The notes: generated from the sequence alone by a model not told the origin. 64,000 bases of DNA from Neorhizobium galegae (GCF_017877135.1 NZ_JAGIPH010000004.1:425169-489168), one strand, 5' to 3'. Positions 1 through 8,201 are shown, counted from the stretch's first letter. Numbers and translations are program-made.

Positions 1-2
1 CG

Positions 3-518
3 CATGGGCTGGCACCCACCACGTCGACGCTGATGCAGCTTGCGCTTGGCGATGCACTGGCGGTGGCGCTTCTGGAGGCACGCGGCTTCACGCCGAGCGA
101 TTTCCACGTCTTCCATCCCGGCGGCAAACTCGGCGCGAGCCTCACCCATGTGCGCGATATCATGCACACCGGCGATCGCCTGCCGCTGGTGGCGCGCGGC
201 ACGCCGATGGTGGAGGCGGTGCGCACGCTGTCACACAAGCATTTCGGCTGCGTCATCGTGCTGGAGGAAGACGGTCGGCTGGCGGGCATCGTCACCGAAG
301 GCGATATGGCGCGCAATCTCAGCCGCAATCTCGGCGAACTCTGCGTCGATGACGTGATGACGACAACGCCGAAGACGATTGCGCCGAATACGCTCGCCAC
401 GGCAGCGCTGGGCCTCATCAACAAGCACAATATCGGCGCGCTGATCGTGGCTGACGAGAACCGTTATCCGGTCGGCCTCGTGCATTTCCACGATCTTTTG
501 CGCATCGGCGTCGTCTGA
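3..518 (+). CDS. kdsD: Arabinose-5-phosphate isomerase KdsD, C-terminal part (5' end outside window)
   Basis: This is the tail of a KpsF/GutQ-family sugar isomerase, which converts ribulose-5-phosphate to arabinose-5-phosphate, the first step of KDO synthesis for lipopolysaccharide. The open frame enters at the window edge with the end of the SIS domain (Pro-Thr-Thr-Ser-Thr, then a GDALA stretch). Two CBS modules follow, about residues 45-100 and 108-168 of the visible part, as in full-length KdsD (about 330 aa). Only about 171 residues are visible. The ATG at 33 lies inside the SIS domain and is not the real start. The family call is firm; the exact paralogue (KdsD or GutQ) cannot be fixed from this fragment. 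Confidence 0.85.
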   Translation, partial: HGLAPTTSTLMQLALGDALAVALLEARGFTPSDFHVFHPGGKLGASLTHVRDIMHTGDRLPLVARGTPMVEAVRTLSHKHFGCVIVLEEDGRLAGIVTEGDMARNLSRNLGELCVDDVMTTTPKTIAPNTLATAALGLINKHNIGALIVADENRYPVGLVHFHDLLRIGVV

Positions 519-525
519 CAGAAAC

Positions 526-987
526 TCAGGCGACCGGTTCGACGATCAGCTCGCTGCCGGTCCAGTCGGCCACGCGCACGCGCATGCCGGCGGGAAGGTC
601 AGGCCCGGTCACCGACCACCAGGTATCATCCAGCCGGATGCGGCCGCGGCCCTCGCGGATCGGCTCGACCAGCGTCGCCGTCCGCCCGACAAGGCTGTCG
701 CCGCGCCGGTTGAGCAGTGGCTGGTCGCTTTCCCCGTGCCGGCGGGCAAAATAGCTGCGCCCGACAAAGGTGATTGCCAGCGACAGCACGGCAAACAGCA
801 CCAGTTGCAGCTGCCAGCTCCACCAGACCTCTCCCCAGAGCGCCAGCGAGGCAGCGCCGACAACCATGGCGGCGAGCCCGATCCAGATCAGGAAAACGCC
901 GGGCGCTGCCATTTCGGCCGCCAGCAGCGCCATGCCGAGGATCCACCAGCTCCAGGGACCAAGCCAGGCGACGAGGTTGATCAGCAT
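526..987 (-). CDS. NfeD-family membrane protein
   Basis: A 153-residue protein with hydrophobic segments over roughly the first 60 residues (Trp-rich start, then a Gly/Ala-rich helix) and a C-terminal beta-rich part of about 80 residues, matching a short NfeD with an OB-fold domain. NfeD proteins are encoded beside SPFH (stomatin-like) proteins and are thought to work with them in membrane quality control. The neighbour confirms this: the SPFH gene ends 4 nt upstream on the same strand, and an AAGGT ribosome site overlaps that stop. The pair is almost certainly co-transcribed. No catalytic serine-protease domain is present, so this is the short form. Confidence 0.85.
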   Translation of the reverse strand: MLINLVAWLGPWSWWILGMALLAAEMAAPGVFLIWIGLAAMVVGAASLALWGEVWWSWQLQLVLFAVLSLAITFVGRSYFARRHGESDQPLLNRRGDSLVGRTATLVEPIREGRGRIRLDDTWWSVTGPDLPAGMRVRVADWTGSELIVEPVA

Positions 988-991
988 GACC

Positions 992-2017
992 TTAGGTCTC
1001 GGTTCTGGGTTGGTTGAACGGGTTTACGCTCGGCGTGGTGCGGTTGGCGGATGGCTGCGGCGGGGCCGGCACGCGCGGCGGCTTCTGTGCATTCGGCGTC
1101 TCGCCAAACACCTCGCGGGCAATGGCCCCGATTCCGGCCAGCGACCCGATTAGCGATGACGCCTCCATCGGCATCAGCACGATCTTGGAATTGGGCGCCG
1201 TGCCGATCGAGGCCATGGCTTCGGTGTATTTCTGCGCCACAAAGTAGTTGATGGCGTTGACGTCGCCGGCGGCAATCGCCTCCGAGACGACGCGGGTGGC
1301 CTTGGCTTCGGCTTCGGCCAGACGCTCGCGCGCTTCGGCCTCGCGGAAGGCCGCCTCGCGGTCGCCCTCGGCTTTCAGCACGGCGGCCTGCTTGGCGCCC
1401 TCGGCCCGCAGGATCTGCGCATTGCGCGAGCCTTCGGCTTCCAGCACCTGCGCGCGCTTTTCGCGCTCGGCCTTCATCTGCCGGCCCATGGATTCGACGA
1501 GATCGCGCGGCGGTTGGATATCCTTGATCTCGACGCGCGTGACCTTGATCCCCCACGGCCCGACGGCATCATCCACCACGCGCAGCAGCCGCTCGTTGAT
1601 CACCTCGCGGTTCGACAGAAGCTCGTCGAGATCCATCGAGCCCATGACCGAACGGATATTGGTCATGGTGAGGTTCTGGATGGCATTTTCGAGGTTGGAG
1701 ATCTGGTAGGCCGCCTGTGCAGGATTGAGGATCTGGTAGAAGGCCACGGCATCGGCGGATACGCTGGCATTGTCCTTGGTGATCACCTCCTGCGTCGGAA
1801 CGTCCAGCACCTGCTCCATCACGTTCATCTTGGCGCCGAGCCGGTCGATGAAGGGGATGATGAGATTGAGACCCGGATCGAGCGTGCGCGTATAACGCCC
1901 AAAACGCTCCACCGTGTAACGATAGCCCTGCGGCACGGTCTTGATGCCGGCAACCAGCACCAGAACCACAAAGGCGACAAGTGCGATGACGACGATATCG
2001 AAGCCGGAAAATTCCAT
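992..2017 (-). CDS. SPFH/Band 7 (stomatin/QmcA-like) membrane protein
   Basis: A 341-residue protein with one N-terminal transmembrane helix (about residues 6-25). A prohibitin-homology/SPFH domain follows to about residue 190, including a YTVERFGRYTRTLDPG-type segment. An Ala/Glu/Arg-rich coiled coil (about 190-260) precedes a Pro-rich C-terminus. Such proteins form large membrane-associated oligomers that organise membrane proteins and FtsH-type proteases. I chose the ATG at 2017 because GGAGGGG lies just upstream; a TTG at 2029 is in frame but would overlap that site. The NfeD gene follows 4 nt downstream. The family is clear; a specific cellular role is not shown here. Confidence 0.88.
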   Translation of the reverse strand: MEFSGFDIVVIALVAFVVLVLVAGIKTVPQGYRYTVERFGRYTRTLDPGLNLIIPFIDRLGAKMNVMEQVLDVPTQEVITKDNASVSADAVAFYQILNPAQAAYQISNLENAIQNLTMTNIRSVMGSMDLDELLSNREVINERLLRVVDDAVGPWGIKVTRVEIKDIQPPRDLVESMGRQMKAEREKRAQVLEAEGSRNAQILRAEGAKQAAVLKAEGDREAAFREAEARERLAEAEAKATRVVSEAIAAGDVNAINYFVAQKYTEAMASIGTAPNSKIVLMPMEASSLIGSLAGIGAIAREVFGETPNAQKPPRVPAPPQPSANRTTPSVNPFNQPRTET

Positions 2018-2191
2018 GAGCCCCTCCAAACGGGTTTAAGCAGGTGTCCCTCATGTAGGCCATGCGGCATGCCGAGGCCAGAGGCGAAGCATGGGATGAC
2101 GGTGATTTGCGCGCGCTCGCCTTTTGCTGTATCCGCCGTGCGCAGAAATATCCGGTCGCAGCCTACCCGGTTAAAACAAGGACCCTGACCT

Positions 2192-2899
2192 ATGAAGACA
2201 CTCGTCGTCTGCTCCGGCGGACTCGATTCCGTTTCGCTTGCTCACAAGGTGGCGAAAGAACACACCCTGATCGGCCTCATCTCCTTCGATTATGGCCAAC
2301 GCCACAAAAAGGAGCTGGAATTTGCCGCCCGCGCGGCAAACCGTCTCGGCGTTCCCCACGATATCATCGACATCTCCGGCATCGGTCGGCATCTCTCGGG
2401 CTCCGCGCTGACGGATGATCTCGACGTGCCGGACGGGCATTACGCCGAAGAGACGATGAAGGTGACGGTGGTGCCGAACCGCAACGCCATCATGCTCGCC
2501 ATCGCTTTTGGTCTGGCCGCTGCCCGCAAGGCGGATGCCGTGGCCGTCGCCGTCCATGGCGGCGATCATTTCATCTATCCCGATTGCCGTCCCGGCTTCA
2601 TCGACAGCTTTCAGGCGATGCAGAAAGAGGCGCTCGACGGTTACGCCGACGTGACGCTGATGGCGCCGTTCGTCAACGGCTCGAAGGCCGATATCGTCGC
2701 CGAAGGTGCGCGCCACGGCACGCCGTTCGGCGAAACCTGGTCTTGCTACAAGGGCGGCGAAAAACACTGCGGACGCTGCGGCACCTGCGTCGAGCGTCGC
2801 GAAGCCTTCTTCCTTGCCGGCGTCGACGATCCGACGGATTACGCGGACCCGGATTTCTGGAAGGCCGCCACATCGGGCTTTCGCGCCGAGGCGGTGTGA
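2192..2899 (+). CDS. queC: 7-cyano-7-deazaguanine synthase QueC
   Basis: QueC is an ATP-dependent enzyme that turns 7-carboxy-7-deazaguanine into preQ0, a precursor of queuosine in tRNA. The 235-residue length is normal. The PP-loop motif SGGLDS sits at residues 8-13. The C-terminus (about residues 185-200) has the four-cysteine zinc site, spaced C-x8-C-x2-C-x2-C, followed by ERREAF. An AAGGA site precedes the ATG. I looked for a preQ1 riboswitch in the 160 bp upstream and saw no convincing one. No other queuosine gene is in the window. Confidence 0.95.
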   Translation: MKTLVVCSGGLDSVSLAHKVAKEHTLIGLISFDYGQRHKKELEFAARAANRLGVPHDIIDISGIGRHLSGSALTDDLDVPDGHYAEETMKVTVVPNRNAIMLAIAFGLAAARKADAVAVAVHGGDHFIYPDCRPGFIDSFQAMQKEALDGYADVTLMAPFVNGSKADIVAEGARHGTPFGETWSCYKGGEKHCGRCGTCVERREAFFLAGVDDPTDYADPDFWKAATSGFRAEAV

Positions 2900-2977
2900 C
2901 GGCCGCTCCCATTCCATCTCTTGATTGGTGCATCATCGGAGTTTGCGGCAGTCTCGGATCATGCCGGGCCCTGCACC

Positions 2978-4051
2978 ATGAAGCGCGATGTCCTATACCA
3001 AGTGTCGATGATAGAAACCTATAGGACAGGCTTATCGAGCTTTCTGGCTAGGAGGGGTTTGCAGAGCGATGCTTTCGCATCGGTCAAGAACCTCGACAAC
3101 GCCAGAAAGCTCGATAAGCCTGCCGGCGGTGGGTCACGACCGGTCCCTGCCGTCGTTGCGGCGCTTGCCCGATGCGTCAGTATCGCGCTGCGCACCGCGC
3201 CTAGCCAGAAACCGGTCGTGACCCATCCTATAGGTTCCTATCACCGACACTTGGTATCAACCTATCTCAACCGGGAACCGTTGAAGACGATTTCCCTGTC
3301 GAAGTACCTGCATGGCTATCCGCAGGATACGCAAGCGTTCCACGTGCGGGGGCAAAGGGGCGAGGCGGTCCTGGTTCTGCTGCGTGTCAGCGCCAGTGCC
3401 TATGACCGCGAAACCTATCCGACCGCCGGCTTTGTCTGCTTTATCGCCAGCGACGATCCGGAACTGACGACCCGGCTTCTCGCCCATGTCCCGCGCGATT
3501 GCCGCCTCGTGTTCAAGCTTGCGGGGGAGGCGGATCGCGTTGCGGTGGCAAAGGTCTTTGATCTTCGTCGCACCACAAGCTTTCTATCGTTCACAGGGCA
3601 GGGTCCTGCAGGATCTTGCGAGGCTGATCTTCCTCGACCGGTGACCGGCGATCTGTCGCCGGAGGCTTGGTCGCTGTTTGAAGCAAGGGGTTATGCGCGC
3701 GACTGGTTGATGCCGCTTCTGGCTGCGGACAGCGCTTTCGTCGTGGAGGCGCGCCACGAGGGGGCTGCCGTTTCGGTCTGTTTCGCCTTCCAGAATAGCG
3801 GCGACCTCTGGGAAGTCGGAGGCCTCTCCACCCGTCCCGATGCGCGCCGCAAGGGCCATGCCGCTCGCGTGGTGTGCGCAGCCTTTGCCGAACTGGAGAG
3901 GCGCGGTCTGCAGGGCCGCTATGTCGTCGAAGAAACCAACCAGCCGTCCCTGCAGCTTGCCCGCGCGCTCGGCCTGCGCCATGCGCTGACGCTCACGCAT
4001 TTTCTCACTCTTGCGCCGGTCGAAAGCGGCCTTGTCCCGGAGGACGCCTGA
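2978..4051 (+). CDS. GNAT-family N-acetyltransferase with an in-frame palindromic insertion near its N-terminus
   Basis: A 357-residue frame whose C-terminal half has a GNAT fold. The acetyl-CoA loop is RRKGHAAR, near residue 288, and an EETNQPSLQLARALG helix follows. The body starts with a helix reading LNREPLKTISLSKYLHGYP, a common opening in this family. Between the first six codons (MKRDVL) and that helix lie 87 codons made entirely of the palindromic element at 2995-3257. Removing 261 bp would give MKRDVL-STYLNREPL, which looks like a normal start; that reconstruction is inference. No good ribosome site precedes the ATG at 2978. TTG at 2921 and TTG at 3281 are alternatives. The stop overlaps the next ATG (TGATG), so the next gene is translationally coupled. 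The acetylated substrate is unknown. Confidence 0.75.
   Translation: MKRDVLYQVSMIETYRTGLSSFLARRGLQSDAFASVKNLDNARKLDKPAGGGSRPVPAVVAALARCVSIALRTAPSQKPVVTHPIGSYHRHLVSTYLNREPLKTISLSKYLHGYPQDTQAFHVRGQRGEAVLVLLRVSASAYDRETYPTAGFVCFIASDDPELTTRLLAHVPRDCRLVFKLAGEADRVAVAKVFDLRRTTSFLSFTGQGPAGSCEADLPRPVTGDLSPEAWSLFEARGYARDWLMPLLAADSAFVVEARHEGAAVSVCFAFQNSGDLWEVGGLSTRPDARRKGHAARVVCAAFAELERRGLQGRYVVEETNQPSLQLARALGLRHALTLTHFLTLAPVESGLVPEDA
2995..3257. repeat. Nested palindromic (MITE/RPE-like) element inside an acetyltransferase gene
   Basis: The outer arms 2995-3026 and 3226-3257 are inverted repeats of 32 nt, matching at 30 positions. Directly inside lie two hairpins. One has perfect 22-nt arms (3027-3048 and 3101-3122) with a further small hairpin at its tip (3067-3072 and 3077-3082). 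The other has perfect 15-nt arms (3130-3144 and 3211-3225). The right arm of hairpin two abuts the right outer arm, so the whole folds like a T or cloverleaf. The ends read TACCAAG and CTTGGTA. The reading frame of the host gene passes through without a stop, and 2996-3256 is exactly 87 codons. There is no transposase, so it is non-autonomous. A two-base TA duplication is possible but cannot be proved because the arms themselves contain TA. Confidence 0.88.
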
Positions 4052-4803
4052 TGAAACTGCAACTGATCCGCAATGCCACGCTGAAACTTGTCTATGGCGG
4101 GTGCACGATCCTGATCGATCCCTATCTCGCCCCGCGCCACAGCCTTCCCTCCTACACGGGCAAGTCGCCGAACCCGCTGGTCGAGCTGCCGTGTTCCATC
4201 GAGGATATTCTCGACGGCGTCGAACTGGTGATCGTCTCGCACCTTCATTCGGATCACTTCGACAGCGTTGCCAAGGCGCGGCTGCCAAAGGACCTGCCGA
4301 TCCTCTGCCAGCCCGGCGATGAGGACACGATCGGGGCGGCCGGATTTCTCGACATCACACCGCTGGACGACAGTGTTCAGTGGCAGGGTATCACCATCAC
4401 CCGCCAACAGGGCAGCCATGGCCTCGGGCCGGTGCGTGCAAAGATGGGCTCCGTCATGGGTCTTTCGCTCGAGGCCCCCGGCGAGGCTCAAATCTACTGG
4501 GCGGGCGATACGGTGCTTTATCCGCCCGTCCTCGATCAGGTGGCGATGATACGCCCGGATGTGATCGTCACGCATTCCTGCGGCGCTGTCTGGGATAGCG
4601 ACTTGATCGTCATGGATGCGGCGCAGACTGTCGAACTTTGCAAGGCCGCACCCCTGGCGACGGTGATTGCCACCCATATGGAGGCGCTCGATCACGCCAC
4701 CACCAGCCGTGCCGATCTGCGGACCGCCGCCGATGCCGCAGGAATCGCACCTTTGCGCCTGCTCATCCCTGGTGATGGTGACGAGATCAGTCTCGGTGCC
4801 TGA
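4051..4803 (+). CDS. MBL-fold metal-dependent hydrolase (UlaG-like)
   Basis: A 250-residue metallo-beta-lactamase-fold protein. The metal-binding motif HxHxDH is intact at residues 64-69 (HLHSDH). An N-terminal beta-sheet starts with the ILIDPYLAP segment, and a later GDTVL motif supplies another metal ligand. A further histidine lies in the ATHMEALDH segment near residue 210. UlaG-like proteins act on phosphodiester or lactone bonds, and the substrate cannot be inferred from sequence. The ATG at 4051 shares one base with the upstream acetyltransferase stop, so the two are coupled. There is no signal peptide, so it is cytoplasmic. Confidence 0.85.
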   Translation: MKLQLIRNATLKLVYGGCTILIDPYLAPRHSLPSYTGKSPNPLVELPCSIEDILDGVELVIVSHLHSDHFDSVAKARLPKDLPILCQPGDEDTIGAAGFLDITPLDDSVQWQGITITRQQGSHGLGPVRAKMGSVMGLSLEAPGEAQIYWAGDTVLYPPVLDQVAMIRPDVIVTHSCGAVWDSDLIVMDAAQTVELCKAAPLATVIATHMEALDHATTSRADLRTAADAAGIAPLRLLIPGDGDEISLGA

Positions 4804-4851
4804 GACCGGATCAAGCGGCGTCGGTCGGACCGGTCGCCGCCTGCCTTGTCC

Positions 4852-5889
4852 TCACACCCAGCCCTTGAGCTCGTTGCGCACCACATGCTCGATCACCCGC
4901 ATGCCATCGGGGCTGTCGTTGAGACACGGAATGTGGGTAAACTTCTCGCCCCCATTGTGCAGAAAAATCTCGCCGGCTTCCTCGGCAATTTCTTCCAATG
5001 TTTCCAGGCAATCGGACACGAAGCCGGGGTTCAGCACGGCAATGCGCTTGACGCCGTCCTTGGCGAGTTGTTCCACTGTTTTGTCCGTATAGGGCTGCAG
5101 CCATTCTTCCGGTCCGAAGCGCGACTGGAAGGTCAGCATCAGCTTTTCCTTCGGCCAGCCAAGACGGTCACGCAGCAGGCGCGTCGTCTTGTAGCACTGG
5201 CAGTGATAGGGATCGCCCTTCTTGAAATAGGACATCGGAATGCCGTGATAGGAGGTGATCACCAGTTCCGGTTCCCAGTCGAGCTTGGCCAGATGCTGCT
5301 CGATGGAATTGGCGAGCGCGTCGACATAAACGGCATCGTCATGGTACCGGGGCACGGTGCGCAGCGCCGGCTGCCAGCGCATCTTCAAAAGTGCCTTGAA
5401 GGCCTCGTCATTGACGGTTGCGGTCGTGGCGGCGGCATATTGCGGATAGAGCGGATAAAGCAGGATCTTTTCACATCCCGCCTTCTGCATCTCGTCCATC
5501 TTCGCCTGGATCGCGGGCTGGCCGTAGCGCATGGCCCAATCCACATGCACATGCGGCAGATCTTTCAGAGATTCAGCGAGTTTTTCGGCCTGGCTGCGCG
5601 TGTAGGTGCGCAGGTAGCTCTCATCGAGATCGTTGTTCCAGATGCTCTTGTAGGCCTCGCCGACCTTTTGCGGGCGCTTGTTCAAGACGATGCCGTAGAG
5701 GATCGGATACCAGAGCAGGCGCGACCATTCGATCACACGCCGGTCGGTGAGGAATTCCGCCAGATAGCGGCGCATCGACTTGTAATCGGTACCGTCCGGC
5801 GTGCCCAGATTGACAAGCAGAACGCCAACCTTGCCGAAGCGAACCGGAGGGTGATCGGACGGAAGGTGATTTTCGGCGGCGTTCATCAT
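4852..5889 (-). CDS. hemH: Ferrochelatase
   Basis: HemH inserts Fe2+ into protoporphyrin IX to make haem, the last step of the pathway. The sequence opens with GVLLVNLGTPDG, includes MRYGQP, and carries the SYHGIP segment with the catalytic histidine. A CQCYKTT stretch follows. A FQSRFGPEEWLQPYTD block matches the family's conserved C-terminal part. Starting at the ATG at 5889 (a tandem ATGATG), the protein has 345 residues, normal for alphaproteobacterial HemH. A start at 5928 would add 13 residues with no conserved character. The gene is alone, between convergent and tandem neighbours. Confidence 0.95.
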   Translation of the reverse strand: MMNAAENHLPSDHPPVRFGKVGVLLVNLGTPDGTDYKSMRRYLAEFLTDRRVIEWSRLLWYPILYGIVLNKRPQKVGEAYKSIWNNDLDESYLRTYTRSQAEKLAESLKDLPHVHVDWAMRYGQPAIQAKMDEMQKAGCEKILLYPLYPQYAAATTATVNDEAFKALLKMRWQPALRTVPRYHDDAVYVDALANSIEQHLAKLDWEPELVITSYHGIPMSYFKKGDPYHCQCYKTTRLLRDRLGWPKEKLMLTFQSRFGPEEWLQPYTDKTVEQLAKDGVKRIAVLNPGFVSDCLETLEEIAEEAGEIFLHNGGEKFTHIPCLNDSPDGMRVIEHVVRNELKGWV

Positions 5890-5963
5890 CTTGAAGTTTT
5901 CCCCGGAATGTCTGCGGATGCATCCCACGCTACGCGCGCCGGAGGCAATCGGTTCTATCTAGG

Positions 5964-5995
5964 AATAAAAAACGGCCCGGGGAAGCCCCGGACCG
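5964..5995 (-). terminator. Rho-independent terminator after the 5'-nucleotidase gene
   Basis: On the minus strand a GC hairpin (GGTCCGGGGC, short loop, CCCCGGGCC; 5974-5994) is followed by a run of T residues (TTTTTTATT). It lies about 40 bp past the stop of the nucleotidase gene at 6036 and before hemH, so it separates the two minus-strand genes. Confidence 0.8.
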
Positions 5996-6035
5996 ATTTC
6001 TTGCGCGTGACAATTGGTCCGCCAAAATCGTGCGG

Positions 6036-8015
6036 TTACTTGGCCGGCAGTTCCAGCGTGGCGCCGATGGCAATGATGTTGGGATTGCGCAGCGTGTTGG
6101 CCTTGGCAATCTTCGTCCATTCTTCGCCGTCGCCATAGGTGCTTTCGGCGATCTTCCAGAGCGAATCGCCCTTGACGACCGTGTATGTCTTCGGTGCGGG
6201 AGCGGCCGCTGGAGCAGCAGCGGCCGGAGCAGGCGCGGCAGCCGGAGCAGGCGCGGCAGCCGGTGCCGGAGCAGCGGGGGCGGCAGGTGCAGCAGCAGGA
6301 GCCGGGGCGGGTGCCGCAGGCGCTGCAGCCGGAGCAGGCGTTGCGGCAGCCGTTGCCGGAGCCGGGGCTGCCGGTGCCGGAGCCTTGGCAGGAGCGACAT
6401 AGCCGGCCGGCGTCAGGTCGGTGATGCGGCCGTCCGTATAAGGCTTGTAGGGCGAGTTGGCGGCAATATAGTCAGCCACGGCCTGTTCGAGGTTCGGCCC
6501 GAAGTCGTAAGGGTTGACCGCATTGGTTGCGAACATCTTGAAGCCGTCGCCGCCGCCGCGCACATAATTGTTGGTAACGACGCCATAGGTTTTTGCCGGA
6601 TCGATGGCGACGAAGGCATCGCCTTCCTTGACCATCACGGCGCTGACGCGGCTGCCGACCGGCTTGGAACGGTCGAAGGAATATTTCATGCCGCCGACTT
6701 GCGCAAAACGTCCGGCGCCATCTTCCATCTGGCTCGTGCCGTTTTCAAGGGCGGCCACGAGGTCTGCACCCTTGATCTGGAAGGTGGCGATGGTGTTCTG
6801 GAACGGCAGCACTGTCAGCACTTCGCCCATCGTCACATCGCCCTGGTCGATGGAGGCGCGAAGACCGCCGCCGTTGACGATGGCAATGGTGATGCCCTGT
6901 TCCTTCACCTTGGCAAGCGACGCATCCGCCACGAGATTGCCCATCGAGCACTCGACGGCGCGGCAGGATTTGCGGTCGCCATCGATCAGGCCTTCGGACG
7001 TGCCGACGACCTTCTTCTTCAGCTCTTCCAGCGGTGCGCCAAGCTCCTTGACCTTGGCGGTATAGGCTTCATCCGGGGTGACGGACGCATCGAGCAGCTT
7101 TGGCGCGCCGGTTGCGGATTTTACCACGCCGTTGTCATCGAAGGTGACCTTCAGCTCGCCGAGATATTTGGAATAGGCATAGGAGGTGACAACCGGCACT
7201 TCGACGCCCGCCGGGTTCTTGACGAGCGTCGGATAGGGGCCCAACGATTTCGGATCGGTGGACGACAGATAGGTGTGGCTGTGACCGCCGACGATCACGT
7301 CGATGCCGTCCACGGAGGCGGCGATCTGCTTGTCCTTGTTGTAGCCGACATGCGTCAGCGCGATGATCTTGTTGACACCCTGGCCCTGAAGATCCGCAAC
7401 GGCGCTCTTCAGGTAGGTGATCTCGTCCTCGAACGAGATATCCGGGCCGGGCGAGGAGGTTTCGCCGCTGTCGGTTGCAAGAACCGAAACGACGCCAACC
7501 TTCTGGCCGCCGATCTCCTTGACCACATAGCCCTTGTACTTGCCGTCGAGCAGCGAGCCCTTCTTGGCAATGGTGTTGCCGGAGATGATGGGGAATTTCA
7601 GCGCACCGATGAACTTGTTGAGCTCCTCCGGGCCATCGTCGAATTCGTGATTGCCGATGGCCATCACATCAAAGCCGATGCCGTTCATGAAATCGGCAAC
7701 GGGCGCGCTCTTGAAGGTGGAGTAGTAGAGCGAGCCCTGGAACTGGTCGCCGGCATCCAGAACGAGGATATTGGCGCCGGCATTGTCCTTGCGGAAACCG
7801 TCGATGGCGCTTTTGACGCGGGCAATGCCGCCAAAGCATTCCTTGGCATCGGCTTCCTTCTGCGAGCAGGTGGCGTCGGACTTGTTGATCGCCTCGATGC
7901 GCGAGTGCAGGTCGTTGATGTGCAGGATGTCCAACTGGTAATCGGCAAAGGCGACCCCTGAGGAAAGGGCAAGCACTGTCGCGGCAATTGCGCTGAAACC
8001 TATATGTCTGATCAT
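6036..8015 (-). CDS. Periplasmic 5'-nucleotidase/metallophosphoesterase (UshA-like) with C-terminal LysM domain
   Basis: The 659-residue protein has a signal peptide (cut after residue 24, AFA|DY). The metallophosphatase domain shows HINDLHSR, GDQFQGS, GNHEFDD and GGHSHTY metal-binding motifs. The 5'-nucleotidase C-terminal domain follows (NGGGLRAS; NNYVRGGGDGF). A linker of about 70 residues, almost only Ala and Pro, leads to a LysM module (about the last 50 residues, YTVVKGDSLWKIAE). UshA-type enzymes release phosphate from nucleotides in the periplasm. LysM binds peptidoglycan and would hold this one at the wall, which is unusual for UshA. The start is the ATG at 8015, with AGGAG upstream; TTG at 8036 is unlikely. 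A PHO-box-like site lies about 125 bp upstream. Confidence 0.9.
   Translation of the reverse strand: MIRHIGFSAIAATVLALSSGVAFADYQLDILHINDLHSRIEAINKSDATCSQKEADAKECFGGIARVKSAIDGFRKDNAGANILVLDAGDQFQGSLYYSTFKSAPVADFMNGIGFDVMAIGNHEFDDGPEELNKFIGALKFPIISGNTIAKKGSLLDGKYKGYVVKEIGGQKVGVVSVLATDSGETSSPGPDISFEDEITYLKSAVADLQGQGVNKIIALTHVGYNKDKQIAASVDGIDVIVGGHSHTYLSSTDPKSLGPYPTLVKNPAGVEVPVVTSYAYSKYLGELKVTFDDNGVVKSATGAPKLLDASVTPDEAYTAKVKELGAPLEELKKKVVGTSEGLIDGDRKSCRAVECSMGNLVADASLAKVKEQGITIAIVNGGGLRASIDQGDVTMGEVLTVLPFQNTIATFQIKGADLVAALENGTSQMEDGAGRFAQVGGMKYSFDRSKPVGSRVSAVMVKEGDAFVAIDPAKTYGVVTNNYVRGGGDGFKMFATNAVNPYDFGPNLEQAVADYIAANSPYKPYTDGRITDLTPAGYVAPAKAPAPAAPAPATAAATPAPAAAPAAPAPAPAAAPAAPAAPAPAAAPAPAAAPAPAAAAPAAAPAPKTYTVVKGDSLWKIAESTYGDGEEWTKIAKANTLRNPNIIAIGATLELPAK
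6195..6395 (-). repeat. Ala/Pro-coding low-complexity DNA in the nucleotidase linker
   Basis: About 200 bp of imperfect GCNCCN repeats encode the Ala-Pro linker between the catalytic and LysM domains. The unit is short and irregular. Such tracts expand and contract easily, so the linker length may vary between strains. Confidence 0.8.
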
Positions 8016-8138
8016 CCTGGTCTGCTCCTGTTGCAAGCGACGATACCGCCGCGCTGTTCCGCCTGATTGTAGTTCGGGTTTATGACACTCGTTCCACTTT
8101 TCATGTTTCCATCAAGGGAAAGCGACTTCAAGCGAAAT

Positions 8139-8156
8139 GTGACAGTAGTGTAACCG
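8139..8156 (-). promoter_or_regulatory. PHO-box-like site upstream of the 5'-nucleotidase gene
   Basis: On the minus strand the 18-mer has one perfect PhoB half-site (CTGTCAC, 8139-8145) preceded 11 nt upstream by a weak half (CGGTTAC, 4 of 7 matches). The layout (7-4-7) and position about 125 bp before the start codon suit phosphate control of a nucleotidase. The weak first half makes this tentative. Confidence 0.3.
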
Positions 8157-8180
8157 CAAACGGATGCGCGCAAAACACGA

Positions 8181-8201
8181 AACCCCGCCGGAGCGGGGTT
8201 T
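8181..8201 (-). terminator. Terminator-like hairpin after omp10
   Basis: An AACCCCGC...GCGGGGTT hairpin with a short loop lies about 37 bp past the omp10 stop. T-rich sequence flanks it on both strands (TTTTG on plus, TTTCGTGTTTTG on minus), so it could end transcription from either side. A second small hairpin (GGAGCT/AGCTCC) lies at 8206-8219. Confidence 0.65.

Noticed and set aside
2030..2191. preQ1 riboswitch before queC
   Set aside because: No A-rich tail pairing with a stem-loop near the ribosome site was found.
6195..6395. Short repeats resembling an array
   Set aside because: They encode a single Ala/Pro linker in frame; there are no spacers of equal length, so it is not CRISPR.
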